Assembly (NCBI RefSeq): GCF_033547075.1
Contig: NZ_CP137891.1
Coordinates: forward strand, 1,116,001-1,180,000
Length of the DNA stretch: 64,000 bases
Reading direction: 5' to 3'
From: Flavobacterium ardleyense
Lineage (GTDB): Bacteria > Bacteroidota > Bacteroidia > Flavobacteriales > Flavobacteriaceae
Below, piece after piece: positions 23,986 through 34,800 of the stretch. The translations under genes and the position numbers were made by a program. The notes below the pieces were generated by a model. The model was not told where the DNA came from. It saw only the letters and a program-made list of their open reading frames with translations, and made no database searches. The first letter of the stretch is position 1. Each line of letters opens with the position of its first letter.

Positions 23986-23993
23986 TACATTTG
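23986..23993 (+). promoter_or_regulatory. -7 element of the rimP-nusA-infB promoter
   Basis: TACATTTG matches TAnnTTTG. Only TTT-rich sequence stands at the -33 position, so the upstream half is weak. Confidence 0.55.
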
Positions 23994-24022
23994 CACCGTT
24001 ATTTATTAGAATACTAGATAAT

Positions 24023-24047
24023 GAGGGGACAGTAGTCCCCTCTTTTT
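24023..24047 (+). promoter_or_regulatory. Terminator-like hairpin in the rimP leader (candidate attenuator)
   Basis: GAGGGGAC (24023-24030) and GTCCCCTC (24035-24042) form a perfect 8-bp stem with loop AGTA, followed by TTTTT. It lies between the TACATTTG element and the rimP ATG (24056), so the leader contains a complete intrinsic-terminator shape ahead of an operon encoding the termination factor NusA. Confidence 0.75.
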
Positions 24048-24055
24048 ATAAAATT

Positions 24056-24520
24056 ATGACATTTAGAGAAAAAGTTTTAAATTTACTAGACGAAGCTATA
24101 GCTAGCCATCCCTCACTTTTTTTGATTGATCTGGAAATTACAGATGCTTTCAAAATTATTGTGGCAATTGATGGAGACAATGGCGTTACATTACAAGATT
24201 GCATCGATATTAGTCGCGCAGTAGAGAATAATTTGGATCGTGAAGAACAGGATTTCTCTCTTGAAGTAGCTTCGGCAGGAGTTTCTAAGCCTCTAAAAAA
24301 TGTTCGTCAGTACAAGAAGAATATTGGCCGTACTCTAAAAGTAAAAACAGCAAGTGAAACTATTGAAGGAATTTTAACCTCAGTAGATGATGAAAAAATC
24401 ACCTTAGAGTGGGAAGCACGGGAGCCCAAAAAGTTAGGGAAAGGTAAAGAAACAGTACAGAAAAGGCAAGATGTGCTTTTTGCAGATATAAAAGAATCAA
24501 TCGTTATTATAATATTTTAA
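24056..24520 (+). CDS. rimP: Ribosome maturation factor RimP
   Basis: RimP helps mature the 30S subunit in the cytoplasm. The 154-residue protein starts [15 protein letters not shown] and contains the family blocks [19 protein letters not shown] and [12 protein letters not shown] (about 79-90), followed by a small SH3-like C-terminal domain. The frame is open further upstream to 23918, but that stretch covers the promoter element and leader hairpin, so ATG 24056 is the start. It is the first gene of rimP-nusA-infB, 14 bases before nusA. Confidence 0.95.
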   Translation: MTFREKVLNLLDEAIASHPSLFLIDLEITDAFKIIVAIDGDNGVTLQDCIDISRAVENNLDREEQDFSLEVASAGVSKPLKNVRQYKKNIGRTLKVKTASETIEGILTSVDDEKITLEWEAREPKKLGKGKETVQKRQDVLFADIKESIVIIIF

Positions 24521-24534
24521 AATAAAGACTTCGC

Positions 24535-25776
24535 ATGGAAAATATAGCATTAATCGAATCATTTTCAGAATTTAAAGACGACAAGTTAATTGATCGCGTA
24601 ACTCTGATGGCGATTCTAGAAGATGTATTCCGTAATGCATTAAAAAAGAAATACGGATCTGATGAAAATTTTGATATTATCATCAATCCAGATAAGGGAG
24701 ATATGGAAATTTGGCAGCGAAGAGTAATTGTAGCTGACGATGATTTAGATTTAGACCATCTGGAAATTACATTAACTGATGCTAGAAAAATTGAGAAGGA
24801 TTTCGAAATTGGCGAAGAGGTTTCAGAGGAAGTAAAATTAGTAGATTTAGGTAGAAGAGCTATTTTAGCTTTGCGCCAAAATTTAATTTCAAAAATACAC
24901 GAACATGACAATACCAATCTTTATAAGCAATTTAAAGATTTAATTGGCGACATTTACACCGCCGAAGTACATCATGTGCGTCCTAGAGTAGTGATTCTTA
25001 TCGATGATGAGAATAATGAAATAGTATTGCCAAAGGAAAAACAAATTCCTTCTGACTTTTTTAGAAAGGGAGATAGCGTACGCGGTATTATAGAAAGTGT
25101 AGAGCTTAAAGGCAATAAACCGCAGATTGTTATGTCTCGAACTTCAGATATTTTCCTTGAGAAATTGTTTGAACAAGAGATTCCTGAAGTAGCAGATGGA
25201 CTAATTACGGTGAAGGCTGTAGTAAGAATTCCTGGCGAAAAAGCTAAGGTAGCGGTAGATTCCTATGATGATAGAATTGATCCTGTAGGAGCTTGTGTAG
25301 GTATGAAAGGCTCTCGTATCCATGGAATCGTTCGTGAACTAGGAAATGAAAATATTGATGTAATCAATTACACGACAAACACGCAATTGTTTATTACAAG
25401 AGCATTGAGTCCTGCTAAAGTATCATCAATAAAAATTAATGAAGAAACAAAACACGCAGAAGTGTTTTTGCAACTTGAAGAAGTTTCAAAAGCAATTGGT
25501 CGCGGTGGTCATAACATCAAACTGGCTGGTTTGCTAACAGGTTATGAGCTAGACGTAATACGTGAAGGTAGTGTCATTGAAGACGAAGATGTTGAATTAT
25601 CTGAGTTTTCTGACGAAATAGAAGGGTGGATTATTCAAGAATTCGCCAAAGTAGGGTTGGATACAGCGCTAAGCATCCTTAAACATGATGTAGCAGATCT
25701 AGTGCAAAGAACTGACCTTGAAGAAGAGACTATTCTCGATGTAATGAGAATTTTGAAAGATGAGCTTGACAATTAA
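24535..25776 (+). CDS. nusA: Transcription termination/antitermination factor NusA
   Basis: NusA binds RNA polymerase and nascent RNA and modulates pausing, termination and antitermination. The 413-residue protein has the N-terminal polymerase-binding domain (about 1-125), an S1 domain (about 135-200), KH1 with VGMKGSRIHGIVREL (from about 254) and KH2 with GRGGHNIKLAGL (from about 323). It lacks the C-terminal acidic repeats of E. coli NusA, as usual outside gamma-proteobacteria. It lies between rimP and infB, and a terminator-like hairpin in the operon leader suggests possible self-control. Confidence 0.97.
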   Translation: MENIALIESFSEFKDDKLIDRVTLMAILEDVFRNALKKKYGSDENFDIIINPDKGDMEIWQRRVIVADDDLDLDHLEITLTDARKIEKDFEIGEEVSEEVKLVDLGRRAILALRQNLISKIHEHDNTNLYKQFKDLIGDIYTAEVHHVRPRVVILIDDENNEIVLPKEKQIPSDFFRKGDSVRGIIESVELKGNKPQIVMSRTSDIFLEKLFEQEIPEVADGLITVKAVVRIPGEKAKVAVDSYDDRIDPVGACVGMKGSRIHGIVRELGNENIDVINYTTNTQLFITRALSPAKVSSIKINEETKHAEVFLQLEEVSKAIGRGGHNIKLAGLLTGYELDVIREGSVIEDEDVELSEFSDEIEGWIIQEFAKVGLDTALSILKHDVADLVQRTDLEEETILDVMRILKDELDN

Positions 25777-25828
25777 AAGCATGTAGACAGTACAGCAACA
25801 CAACAAAAGGTAATAATAAAGGTTTTTT

Positions 25829-28800
25829 ATGTCTGAAGATAGAGTAATAAGAATAAACAAGGTTTTAAGGGAATTCAATATTTCGTTAGAAAGAGCCGTG
25901 GATTATCTAAAAGATAGCGGAATCGCTATTGATGCAAATCCAAACGCGAAAATTTCTGATGCGGAGTATGGAATCTTGCAGAAACAATTTGCGGGCGATA
26001 AGGGCAATAAAGAAGCTTCGAAAGAAGTGGGAGAAGAAAAGCGTAAAGAAAAAGAAGCGCTAAGAATTGAACGTGAAAAGGAAATTGAGGACAAACGTCG
26101 TCAAGATGAAGAGCGTCAGAAAGCACAGGAAGTTGTAAAAGCGAGAGCTACACTTGCAGGTCCTAAGCAAGTAGGAACAATTGATCTTAACCCGAAGAAA
26201 GCTGCTCCTGCAGAAACTGCAAAAGCACCCGCCGCAAAAACGGCTCAGCCAACTCCGTCCAAAGATATAGAAGTTGCGAAAGAAGTAACGGCAGAAGCTG
26301 TTGCTAAACCCGCAGTAGAACAAGCAAAAGTTGAAAAACCAGTAGCAGAAATACCTCAAGTTGAAAAGCCAGCTGCCCAAAAACCAGAAATGGAAAAACC
26401 AGCAGTTGACAAGCTTACTACAGAAAAACCAAAAAAGGTTATGACTGATAAGCCCTCTACACCCGAAGTAAAAGCTGAAAAGCCTGTTGCTAAAGACGAG
26501 ACTACCAAAACTGAAGCGAAGATTGAAACTCCTGCAGAGGTTCAGCCAACAGCTGCAAAAGAAGAGTCAACACAAAAAGAAACTCCGGTGCAGGGCACTA
26601 ATGTCCCTACAGAGCCGACGGAAGAACTTGTTGCAACTCAATATAAAAAATTAACGGGTGCTACTCTAACAGGGCAAACTATCGACCTTTCTAAATTTGA
26701 GAAACCAAAGAAGAAAAAAGAAGAGCCTAAAATAACTCCTAATAAACCAGGAGCAGCAGGAGCAGCCGCAAATAATAAAAACAAACGCAAAAGAATTGCG
26801 CCAAAACCGGGAACAGTAAGTACAAGACCGCCACTAGCGCCAGGTCAAGTTAACCCAAATAAAATTACACCAAATGTTGGTGGCGCTGCGGCAAACAGAG
26901 GATCACGTCCTGGATTCGTTCGCGGAAACAGACCTGCAATCGTTGCAAAGGTAGAGCCGACAGAGGAAGAAGTTAAAAACCAAATTAGAGAAACTCTTGA
27001 AAAACTTCAAGGTAAAGGTGGTAAATCAAAAGCTGCCAAATATCGTAGAGACAAGAGAGACACGCACCGTCAGAAAACTGATGATGAGCAAAGAACTCTA
27101 GAGGAAGGTAGTACAACAATTAAGGTTACAGAATTTGTTACCGTAGGAGAAGTTGCTATAATGATGGATGTGCCAATTAATAAAGTAATTGGAACTTGTA
27201 TGATGCTTGGAATCATGGTAACGCAAAATCAGCGTCTCGATGCTGAAACGCTTACCATTGTTGCAGATGAATTTGGATTCAACGTAGAGTTTATTACTAC
27301 AGATCTGGAAGATTCTATTGCGCAAGTAGCAGACAATCCAGAAGATCTAGAAACTAGAGCTCCTATTGTTACGGTAATGGGTCACGTTGACCACGGTAAA
27401 ACATCTCTTCTAGATTATATTAGAAAAGAAAATGTAATTGCAGGTGAGTCGGGTGGAATTACCCAGCACATTGGTGCATACGGAGTAACTCTAGACAACG
27501 GACAAAAAATAGCATTCCTAGATACTCCAGGACACGAGGCGTTTACAGCGATGAGAGCGCGTGGTGCACAGGTTACAGATATCGCTATTATTGTTGTAGC
27601 TGCCGATGATGATATCATGCCAACTACCAAAGAGGCAATTAGTCACGCACAAGCTGCAAATGTTCCTATTATTTTTGCTATCAATAAAATTGACAAGCCT
27701 AACTCAAACCCTGAGAAAATTAAGGAACGTCTAGCAGGTATGAACTTACTTGTAGAAGACTGGGGTGGAAAGATTCAGTCACATGATATTTCTGCGAAAG
27801 TTGGAACAGGCGTAAAAGAATTATTAGAGAAAGTATTGCTAGAGGCAGAATTGCTTGACCTTAAAGCAAATAAAGATAAAGCTGCTGTTGGTACGGTAGT
27901 GGAAGCTTTCCTTGACAAAGGAAAAGGATATGTTTCTACTATATTAGTGCAAGAAGGTACCCTTCGAGTAGGAGATTACATGCTTGCTGGTAAACATCAC
28001 GGTAAGATTAAAGCAATGAATGACGAAAGAGGAAATGTCGTGATGAGCGCAGGTCCTTCGACTCCCGTTTCTGTTCTAGGTCTTGACGGAGCAGCAACTG
28101 CAGGAGATAAATTCAACATTCTTGCCGATGAAAAAGAAGCGAAAGCTATTGCTGCCAAACGTACTCAATTAATGCGTGAGCAATCTGTAAGAACACAACG
28201 TCACATTACTCTTGATGAAATTGGACGTCGTATTGCTCTTGGTCAGTTTAAAGAATTGAACATTATCCTTAAAGGTGACGTTGATGGTTCGGTTGAAGCA
28301 TTATCTGATTCATTCTCTAAATTATCTACAGAAGAAATTCAAATCAATATTATTCACAAAGGTGTTGGTGCTATTACAGAAACCGACGTTATGTTGGCCT
28401 CTGCTTCAGATGCAATCATTATCGGATTTAACGTGAGACCTGCTGGAAATGCGCGTCAACTTGCTGACAAAGAAGAAATCGATATCCGTAATTACTCTAT
28501 TATTTACGATGCAATTGATGACCTTCGTGATGCAATGGAAGGAATGCTTTCTCCAGAAATGAAGGAAGAAGTTACCGGTACTGCAGAGATTAGAGAGATA
28601 TTCAAAATTTCTAAAGTGGGTAGTATTGCAGGTTGTATGGTTACTGATGGTAAGATCTTCAGAAACTCTAGAATCCGCGTAATCCGTGAAGGTGTTGTGG
28701 TATTTACAGGTGAACTTACGGCTCTTAAACGATTTAAAGACGACGTAAAAGAGGTGTCAAAAGGATACGATTGTGGTATTCAAGTTAAAGGTTTCAACGA

Positions 28801-28864
28801 CATCGAGGAGCTTGATATTATCGAAGCTTACCAAGAAGTTGCGGTTAAGAAAAAACTTAAATAG
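25829..28864 (+). CDS. infB: Translation initiation factor IF-2
   Basis: IF-2 is the GTPase that places fMet-tRNA in the ribosomal P site. The 1011-residue chain has an N-terminal IF2_N helix region (1-50), then a long low-complexity linker rich in Lys, Glu, Pro and Ala with imperfect VEKPxxE repeats (about 60-420). A second IF2_N-like block lies near 430-490. The GTPase domain has G1 GHVDHGKTS (from 518), G2 GITQHIG, G3 DTPGHE, G4 NKID and G5 SAK; domains II to IV follow to the end. Long linkers are usual in Bacteroidota IF-2. It closes the rimP-nusA-infB operon. Confidence 0.98.
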   Translation: MSEDRVIRINKVLREFNISLERAVDYLKDSGIAIDANPNAKISDAEYGILQKQFAGDKGNKEASKEVGEEKRKEKEALRIEREKEIEDKRRQDEERQKAQEVVKARATLAGPKQVGTIDLNPKKAAPAETAKAPAAKTAQPTPSKDIEVAKEVTAEAVAKPAVEQAKVEKPVAEIPQVEKPAAQKPEMEKPAVDKLTTEKPKKVMTDKPSTPEVKAEKPVAKDETTKTEAKIETPAEVQPTAAKEESTQKETPVQGTNVPTEPTEELVATQYKKLTGATLTGQTIDLSKFEKPKKKKEEPKITPNKPGAAGAAANNKNKRKRIAPKPGTVSTRPPLAPGQVNPNKITPNVGGAAANRGSRPGFVRGNRPAIVAKVEPTEEEVKNQIRETLEKLQGKGGKSKAAKYRRDKRDTHRQKTDDEQRTLEEGSTTIKVTEFVTVGEVAIMMDVPINKVIGTCMMLGIMVTQNQRLDAETLTIVADEFGFNVEFITTDLEDSIAQVADNPEDLETRAPIVTVMGHVDHGKTSLLDYIRKENVIAGESGGITQHIGAYGVTLDNGQKIAFLDTPGHEAFTAMRARGAQVTDIAIIVVAADDDIMPTTKEAISHAQAANVPIIFAINKIDKPNSNPEKIKERLAGMNLLVEDWGGKIQSHDISAKVGTGVKELLEKVLLEAELLDLKANKDKAAVGTVVEAFLDKGKGYVSTILVQEGTLRVGDYMLAGKHHGKIKAMNDERGNVVMSAGPSTPVSVLGLDGAATAGDKFNILADEKEAKAIAAKRTQLMREQSVRTQRHITLDEIGRRIALGQFKELNIILKGDVDGSVEALSDSFSKLSTEEIQINIIHKGVGAITETDVMLASASDAIIIGFNVRPAGNARQLADKEEIDIRNYSIIYDAIDDLRDAMEGMLSPEMKEEVTGTAEIREIFKISKVGSIAGCMVTDGKIFRNSRIRVIREGVVVFTGELTALKRFKDDVKEVSKGYDCGIQVKGFNDIEELDIIEAYQEVAVKKKLK

Positions 28865-28886
28865 TTTATTAAAATATTTTATTTTA

Positions 28887-28914
28887 AAAGACCTGAGCAA
28901 TCAGGTCTTTTTTT
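28887..28914 (+). terminator. Terminator of rimP-nusA-infB
   Basis: AAAAGACCTGA and TCAGGTCTTTT flank loop GCAA and a T-run, 22 bases past the infB stop. Confidence 0.9.
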
Positions 28915-29077
28915 GTGTCTAATTTCTAGGAACGAAAGAGAAGGAGAGGATGATATTATTGCTGGTTTTGTCTAAAGAATTGTATTTATAGTCTAATGTT
29001 TAATCTCACAATATAGCTGTTGCATTAAAACTAGCTTTTACGATTTCTTACTTTCATAGTAGTCCTAATTCGGTTTT

Positions 29078-29775
29078 GCACTTTTGAACACCTTTTTAAT
29101 CTAAGGATTTTTTGGATATCCATTTCGAAAATCAAAAACCAATATGTGGCTTTCGCCGAAAGAACTCTTAGCAGAACTTTTTTGTGCTATTTCCAAGGAT
29201 TCTAGGAAGACAGCTATAAAACGCATATGCATACTTTTCCGAAACTTAACTGCACTTTTGCACACTATTTTTATCTAAAGATTATTTTGGTATTCTTTAA
29301 AACTTTAAAAACTAATATGTGGCTTTCGCCGAAAAAACTCTTAGCAGAACTTTTTTGTGCTGTTTCCATCGATTCTAGCGAGACATTTGTAAAACGCATT
29401 TTCGTGTTTTACCGAATCTAAGTTGCGTTTTTGTACACTGTTTTATCTAAACATTATGTGGAAATTTCTTTTAAACTTCAAAAACCAATGTCTGGCTTTC
29501 GCCGAAAGAACTCTTAATAGAACTTTTTTGCGGTATAGGTAGCTCCTTATATCGGGACATCATTAACACTCCGATTCATTCATTTCCTTGAAACTCAGTT
29601 GCAATTTTGCACACGTTTGTATCAAAAATCTATTTGCGTATTTCTTTAAAATTCTACAAATTAGTATATGGCTTTCGCCGAAAGAAATCTTAGCAGATTT
29701 GTATGCTGTAGCAAGCCATTTCGTAAAATCTTTAGTATTCGACTTTAAAGTCTTGAGAATGTCAAACGCTGATAA
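29078..29775. repeat. Degenerate four-unit tandem array, period about 174 bp
   Basis: Units start at about 29078, 29252, 29425 and 29601 (174, 173, 176 and about 175 bases). Each opens with a GCAnTTTTGnACAC-like block, passes through TTTAAAnTTnnAAAA, and carries the core TGGCTTTCGCCGAAAGAAnTC, usually followed by TTAGCAGAACTTTTTTG. Units A and B are closest; C and D have drifted. The core contains the near-palindrome CTTTCGCCGAAAG. The rest of the 28915-29860 gap holds nothing else that I can support. Confidence 0.85.
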
Positions 29776-29860
29776 GTATTTAAGTATATATCAATTTCTT
29801 TGATCATCTTGATAAAGCTATTAAGCATCGTTCGCATCAAGAGATAACTAATAAAAACAA

Positions 29861-29886
29861 AAAAGCGGGCTAGTAGCTCGCTTTTT
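29861..29886. terminator. Bidirectional terminator next to the SPOR gene
   Basis: AAAAGCGGGCT pairs with AGCTCGCTTTT (one G-T pair) around loop AGT, with A- and T-runs on both sides. Confidence 0.75.
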
Positions 29887-29910
29887 ATATGATATATGTA
29901 ATTCTGTTGA

Positions 29911-30297
29911 TTAATTAGGCTTAATCAAAAAGGCTTTGGGATACTTTTTCTTTAGAATTTCAAGATTTCTCTCCGCCTCTATTCTACTTTTAAAACTGCC
30001 CACCCATACTTTATAGATCGGAGTACTAAAGACAATTGTTGATTCATACTGCCTAAACTCTCTTTTAAAATCTAATAATTGCTTTTTTGAAGATGCATTG
30101 TCTCCGTTAAAAATTTGAATTTTATACCTATTGTTAGCTATTAAACTTGAATTAATTTTCCTTTTTTCATTTAAAAGCTGCTCAAAATTAGCATCTTGAC
30201 TAAGAGTTACTGATCCTTGCTGCGCAGACGAATTTGTGTTAAAAAACGTCATTAACATTATCGAGTAAATGAATGATTGTATGGTATTTTGTTTCAT
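29911..30297 (-). CDS. Secreted SPOR domain protein
   Basis: This small exported protein of 128 residues has an N-terminal signal sequence (about 1-26, ending NSSAQQ) and a C-terminal SPOR domain (about 57-128). The domain contains YKIQIFNGD, YKVWVGSFKSRIEAERNLEI and KKYPKAFLIKPN. SPOR domains bind denuded peptidoglycan strands at division sites. I place the start at Met 30297 rather than at the upstream Met 30318, because the promoter element TACATTTG (30316-30323) would overlap the latter. It is transcribed alone, divergent from the actA operon. Confidence 0.85.
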   Translation of the reverse strand: MKQNTIQSFIYSIMLMTFFNTNSSAQQGSVTLSQDANFEQLLNEKRKINSSLIANNRYKIQIFNGDNASSKKQLLDFKREFRQYESTIVFSTPIYKVWVGSFKSRIEAERNLEILKKKYPKAFLIKPN

Positions 30298-30315
30298 AAC
30301 AAAGTGATTTGTATG

Positions 30316-30349
30316 CAAATGTAATTATTAATAAGAAATTAGGTTTCAA
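30316..30349 (-). promoter_or_regulatory. Promoter of the SPOR gene
   Basis: On the minus strand TTG (30347-30349), 23 bases, TACATTTG (30316-30323). The expected transcript start is within about 15 bases of ATG 30297, giving a very short leader. Confidence 0.65.
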
Positions 30350-30420
30350 TAATTTATTTAGAATGTTTATAAATTGTTCCTTAAGATAGAATTAAGGTTT
30401 TTTACAAAGGTAGTAAATCG

Positions 30421-30428
30421 TATTTTTG
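30421..30428 (+). promoter_or_regulatory. Candidate -7 element of the actABCDEF-coxBA operon
   Basis: TATTTTTG matches TAnnTTTG about 80 bases before actA. The -33 element is weak. Confidence 0.45.
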
Positions 30429-30506
30429 TCCAAGTTTTGGAAAATCGGCAACAAGTGCTAGATTTTCAACAACCATACCAATTTTAGTCGATAATTAATT
30501 TGTGAT

Positions 30507-31826
30507 ATGAAAAAAGTGGGTAACCATAAGTCGATTTCAAGAATTTTAATTTTCAGTTTAGCTTTCATGCTCAACTTTTCATTAACTTCTTTTGCTCAAG
30601 ACGCCGCAGAAGCTCCAATGGAGGCTGCTGCAGCTGTACCAAGTGGCGGAGACGCCGTAAACGGTAAAGCTTTATTTAATTCAAATTGTGCTGCATGTCA
30701 TAAAATGGATGCTAAGTCAACAGGGCCTGCATTGCGCGGTGTGTCTGCAAAGCACTCTACAGAGTGGCTGCACAAGTGGATTAAAAATAGTACTGCCATG
30801 ATTAAGGCTGGAGATCCAGCGGCTGTAAAGTTATATGAAGAATATAACAAAGCGCTAATGACTCCATTTCCTCAATTATCTGATGCTGATATCGATGATA
30901 TTATAGCATATACTGACGAAAAACTAGCTGCGCCTTCAGCGTCTACTGCGCCTCCGGGAACTGCTGTAGCATCTGATAATGCTGGTATATCGCCAAATAT
31001 AATTCTTGGTGCTCTGATAGTTGTAATGATTGTTCTACTTGTTATGCTTGTTTTAGTAAATAAAGTACTAACAAAGGTAGCCGCAGCCAACAACATTCAC
31101 GTAGGGCCGAAAGAACCTACAATGCCAATTTGGAAAGCATTTGCTAAAAACCAATTTCTGGTTTTGGTGACTACTATTTTTCTTATGCTTACTGCAGCTT
31201 ACCTAATATATGGGTTTCTTATGCAAGTAGGTGTAGATCAAAATTATCAGCCAATACAGCCAATTCATTATTCGCACAAAATTCACGCTGGTGATAATGA
31301 AATAGATTGTAAGTTTTGTCACTCCGCTGCCCGTGTAAGTAAAAATGCCGGTATTCCTTCTCTAAATGTTTGTATGAACTGTCATAAAAATATCTCTGAA
31401 GTTGCAGAAGGTACTGCGACAGCTGAGCATTCAAAAGCATTTTATGATGGAGAAATCCAAAAGTTGTACGAAGCTGTTGGGTGGGATAAAGAGAATCAAC
31501 AATATACAGGAAAAACGCAGCCAGTAAAATGGGTTCGTATTCACAATCTTCCAGATTTTGCTTACTTTAATCACTCACAACACGTTACAGTTGGAGGTAT
31601 TGAATGTCAAACATGTCACGGTCCGGTTGAGGAGTATGAATATATGAAACAATTTGCGCCACTTACAATGGGATGGTGTATCGATTGTCACCGTAAGACT
31701 GATGTGAAAATGGAGGGTAATGAGTATTACACAAAAATTCACGAAGAATTATCTAAGAAATACGGAGTAGACAAGCTAACTGCAGCTCAAATGGGCGGGT
31801 TGGAATGTGGTAAATGCCACTATTAA
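30507..31826 (+). CDS. actA: Alternative complex III subunit ActA, multiheme cytochrome c
   Basis: ActA carries electrons from menaquinol oxidation out of alternative complex III. The 439-residue protein has a signal/anchor segment (about 11-31), then a monoheme cytochrome c domain with CAACH (61-65). Two membrane segments (about 164-188 and 218-240) precede a pentaheme domain with CKFCH (268-272), CMNCH (289-293), CQTCH (367-371), CIDCH (391-395) and CGKCH (434-438). Six heme sites in all mean a monoheme domain is fused ahead of the usual pentaheme ActA. It is the first gene of actABCDEF-coxBA, a layout typical of Bacteroidota. Confidence 0.93.
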   Translation: MKKVGNHKSISRILIFSLAFMLNFSLTSFAQDAAEAPMEAAAAVPSGGDAVNGKALFNSNCAACHKMDAKSTGPALRGVSAKHSTEWLHKWIKNSTAMIKAGDPAAVKLYEEYNKALMTPFPQLSDADIDDIIAYTDEKLAAPSASTAPPGTAVASDNAGISPNIILGALIVVMIVLLVMLVLVNKVLTKVAAANNIHVGPKEPTMPIWKAFAKNQFLVLVTTIFLMLTAAYLIYGFLMQVGVDQNYQPIQPIHYSHKIHAGDNEIDCKFCHSAARVSKNAGIPSLNVCMNCHKNISEVAEGTATAEHSKAFYDGEIQKLYEAVGWDKENQQYTGKTQPVKWVRIHNLPDFAYFNHSQHVTVGGIECQTCHGPVEEYEYMKQFAPLTMGWCIDCHRKTDVKMEGNEYYTKIHEELSKKYGVDKLTAAQMGGLECGKCHY

Positions 31827-31857
31827 TTAAATTATTAAAGAAGCAAATTTATATACG

Positions 31858-34800
31858 ATGTCATCAAACAAAAAATACTGGAAAAGTGTTGAAGAGCTAA
31901 ACGAAAATAGTTCTATTGTTGAGGCGCTTAGAAATAACGAATTTATTGAAGAGATTCCTGTTGGTGATTTTTTGGGAGACAAAGAAACACTAGAATCAAC
32001 TTCAACTTCACGTCGTGATTTCTTAAAGTACGTCGGCTTTAGTACTGCAGCTGCATCTTTAGCTGCGTGCGAAGGTCCAGTTAACAAATCTATTCCTTAT
32101 GTGGTACAACCAGAACAAATTATACCAGGGGTAGCGGATTATTATGCTACAACTGTATTTGATGGTTTTGATTTTGCAAATATTCTTGTAAAAACACGCG
32201 AAGGTCGACCAATTAAAATTGAAAATAATAAATTAGAGGGAGCTCAATTTGCTGCAAATGCAAGAGTTCACGCATCGGTATTGTCTTTATATGACAATAT
32301 GAGAATGAAAAATCCTCGTATTGCTGGAAAGCAAGCTTCTTGGAAAGATGTCGATGCAAAAGTAAAAGCCAATATGGCGGATGTTGCATCTACTGGAGGG
32401 CAAGTTGTTTTACTTACAAATACTTTAGCGAGCCCTTCAACTGAAAAAGTTGTAGCGGAATTTTTAGCTAAAACTCCTAATTCTAAGCATGTAGTTTATG
32501 ATGCTGTCTCGAGCTCATCGGCTTTAGATGCTTTTGAAGCTGCACATGGTAGAAGAGAATTAGTAAATTATGATTTTTCTAAAGCGTCACTTATAGTTTC
32601 AGTAGGAGCAGATTTCCTTGGAGACTGGCAAGGTGGTGGTTATGATAAGGGATATACTGCAGGTCGTATTCCGCAAAACGGAAAAATGTCACGCCATTTC
32701 CAAATGGAGTCGAACATGACGCTTTCAGGCGCAGCTGCTGATATTAGAATTCCTATGACTACGGCGCAACAAAAACAGGCGTTAGTAAAAATTTACAATA
32801 TAGTTACTAATAATTCTGTAGGTACAACTAAAATTGTAGGAGAAGAATCTGTAATCAAAGCAGCCCAACAACTTAAGGCTGCCGGTAGTAACGGGCTTCT
32901 AGTTTCTGGGATCGATGATAAAAATGCTCAACTTCTTGTGCTTGCAATAAATCAAGCATTAGGTAGTCAAGCTTTTTTGAGCGGTGGAACTAGACTGGTT
33001 AAAAAGGGTTCAAATGCTCAGATGTTACAACTAGTAGCTGATATGAAAGCAGGAAAAATTCACACTCTTATTATGAGTGGTGTTAACCCTGTTTATACAT
33101 TAGCCAATAGTAAAGATTTTGTCGAAGGATTAAAAAAGACTAAGATGTCGATTGCCTTTGCAACGAGTGAAGATGAAACTGCCGCTATATCTACGATAGG
33201 TGCTGCAACTCATCACTACTTAGAATCTTGGAATGACCATATGCTTACTCCAGGTACTTTATCTATTACACAGCCTACAATAAGACCATTATTTAATAGT
33301 AGGCAGTTTCAGGACGCATTACTAATGTGGACAGGATCTGATGTTAAATTTTACGATTACATAAAGGCAAATACATCATCTGCATTTCCAGGTTCAAAAT
33401 GGAATCAAATGATTCATGATGGTGTGTATTCTGCAGCAGCAACTTCGTCAATAGGCGCAGGAAGTGCTGATTATTCTGCTGCGGCTTCTGCTTTAGCTCA
33501 GGCAAAATCAGCTGGAGAATTCGAATTAGTTTTATATACAAAAACTGGTTTAGGAGATGGGCAGCAAGCAAACAATCCATGGTTGCAAGAATTCCCAGAT
33601 CCAATTACGAGAGTATCTTGGGATAATTACTTGACAGTTTCTAAAGCTGATGCTGATAAATTAGAAATGACAAACAGAATTGTTGCCGATGGTGGACTTA
33701 ATGGAAGTTATGCAACTATTACCGTTAATGGAATTTCGTTGGATGTTCCTGTTATAGTTCAGCCAGGTCAAGCAGTAGGGACAATAGGTCTTGCGCTTGG
33801 CTACGGAAAAACTGCAGCCATGAAAACTGAAATGCAGGTTGGTATTAATGCGTATCAATTTTATAAAGATTTTAATAGTGTTCAGTCAGCTTCAATGAAA
33901 AAAGGAGCCGGTGAGCATGAGTTTGCTTCAGTACAATCTCAGAAAACCTTGATGGGTAGAGGAGATATTATAAAAGAAACAACTCTAGAAATATTTAATA
34001 CAAAAGATGTAAGAGAGTGGAATATTTTACCGATGGTATCTTTAGACCACACGCCAGTAGAGGCTTCAAAAGTAGACCTTTGGGAAAGTTTTGATAGATC
34101 TGTTGGGCATCACTTTAATATGTCAATTGACCTTAACTCTTGTACTGGTTGTGGTGCTTGTGTTATTGCTTGTCATGCTGAGAATAATGTGCCAGTTGTG
34201 GGTAAAGAAGAAATAAGAAGAAGTCGTGATATGCACTGGTTGCGTATCGATAGATATTACTCTTCTGAAGATACTTTTGCTGAGGATCTGGAGAAAAAAG
34301 AAGGTTTTGACGGATTATTTGGAGATAATGGTTCTCTAGGTGGATTTGGGCATATGGAGATCGCTGCAGACAATCCTCAGGTTGCATTTCAACCAGTGAT
34401 GTGTCAGCACTGTAATCACGCACCATGTGAGACAGTTTGTCCAGTTGCTGCTACTTCTCATGGTCGTCAAGGTCAGAATCAAATGGCTTATAATAGATGT
34501 GTAGGTACTCGTTACTGTGCCAATAACTGTCCATATAAAGTTCGTCGCTTTAACTGGTTCTTATATAATAAGAATAGTGAATTTGACTATAATATGAATA
34601 GTGACTTGGGAAGAATGGTATTAAATCCTGACGTGAATGTTCGCTCAAGAGGGGTAATGGAAAAGTGTTCAATGTGTATTCAAATGACGCAACTTACGAT
34701 ACTTACTGCCAAAAGAGAAGGACGTGCCGTAAACGTAGATGAGTTTCAAACTGCATGTTCTGCAGCTTGCTCACCAGGATCTATTAAATTTGGTGACGTA

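Noticed and set aside
23918..24055. Upstream extension of rimP
   Set aside because: The stretch covers the TACATTTG promoter element and the leader hairpin; RimP homology starts at 24056.
29078..29775. CRISPR array
   Set aside because: The period is about 174 bp, units are degenerate throughout and there are no short exact repeats with unique spacers or cas genes.
29227..29803. Short open frames sharing a WLSPK-like peptide in the 29 kb region
   Set aside because: The shared peptide is only the translated repeat core; frames shift between units, substitutions change amino acids, and unit C has stops.
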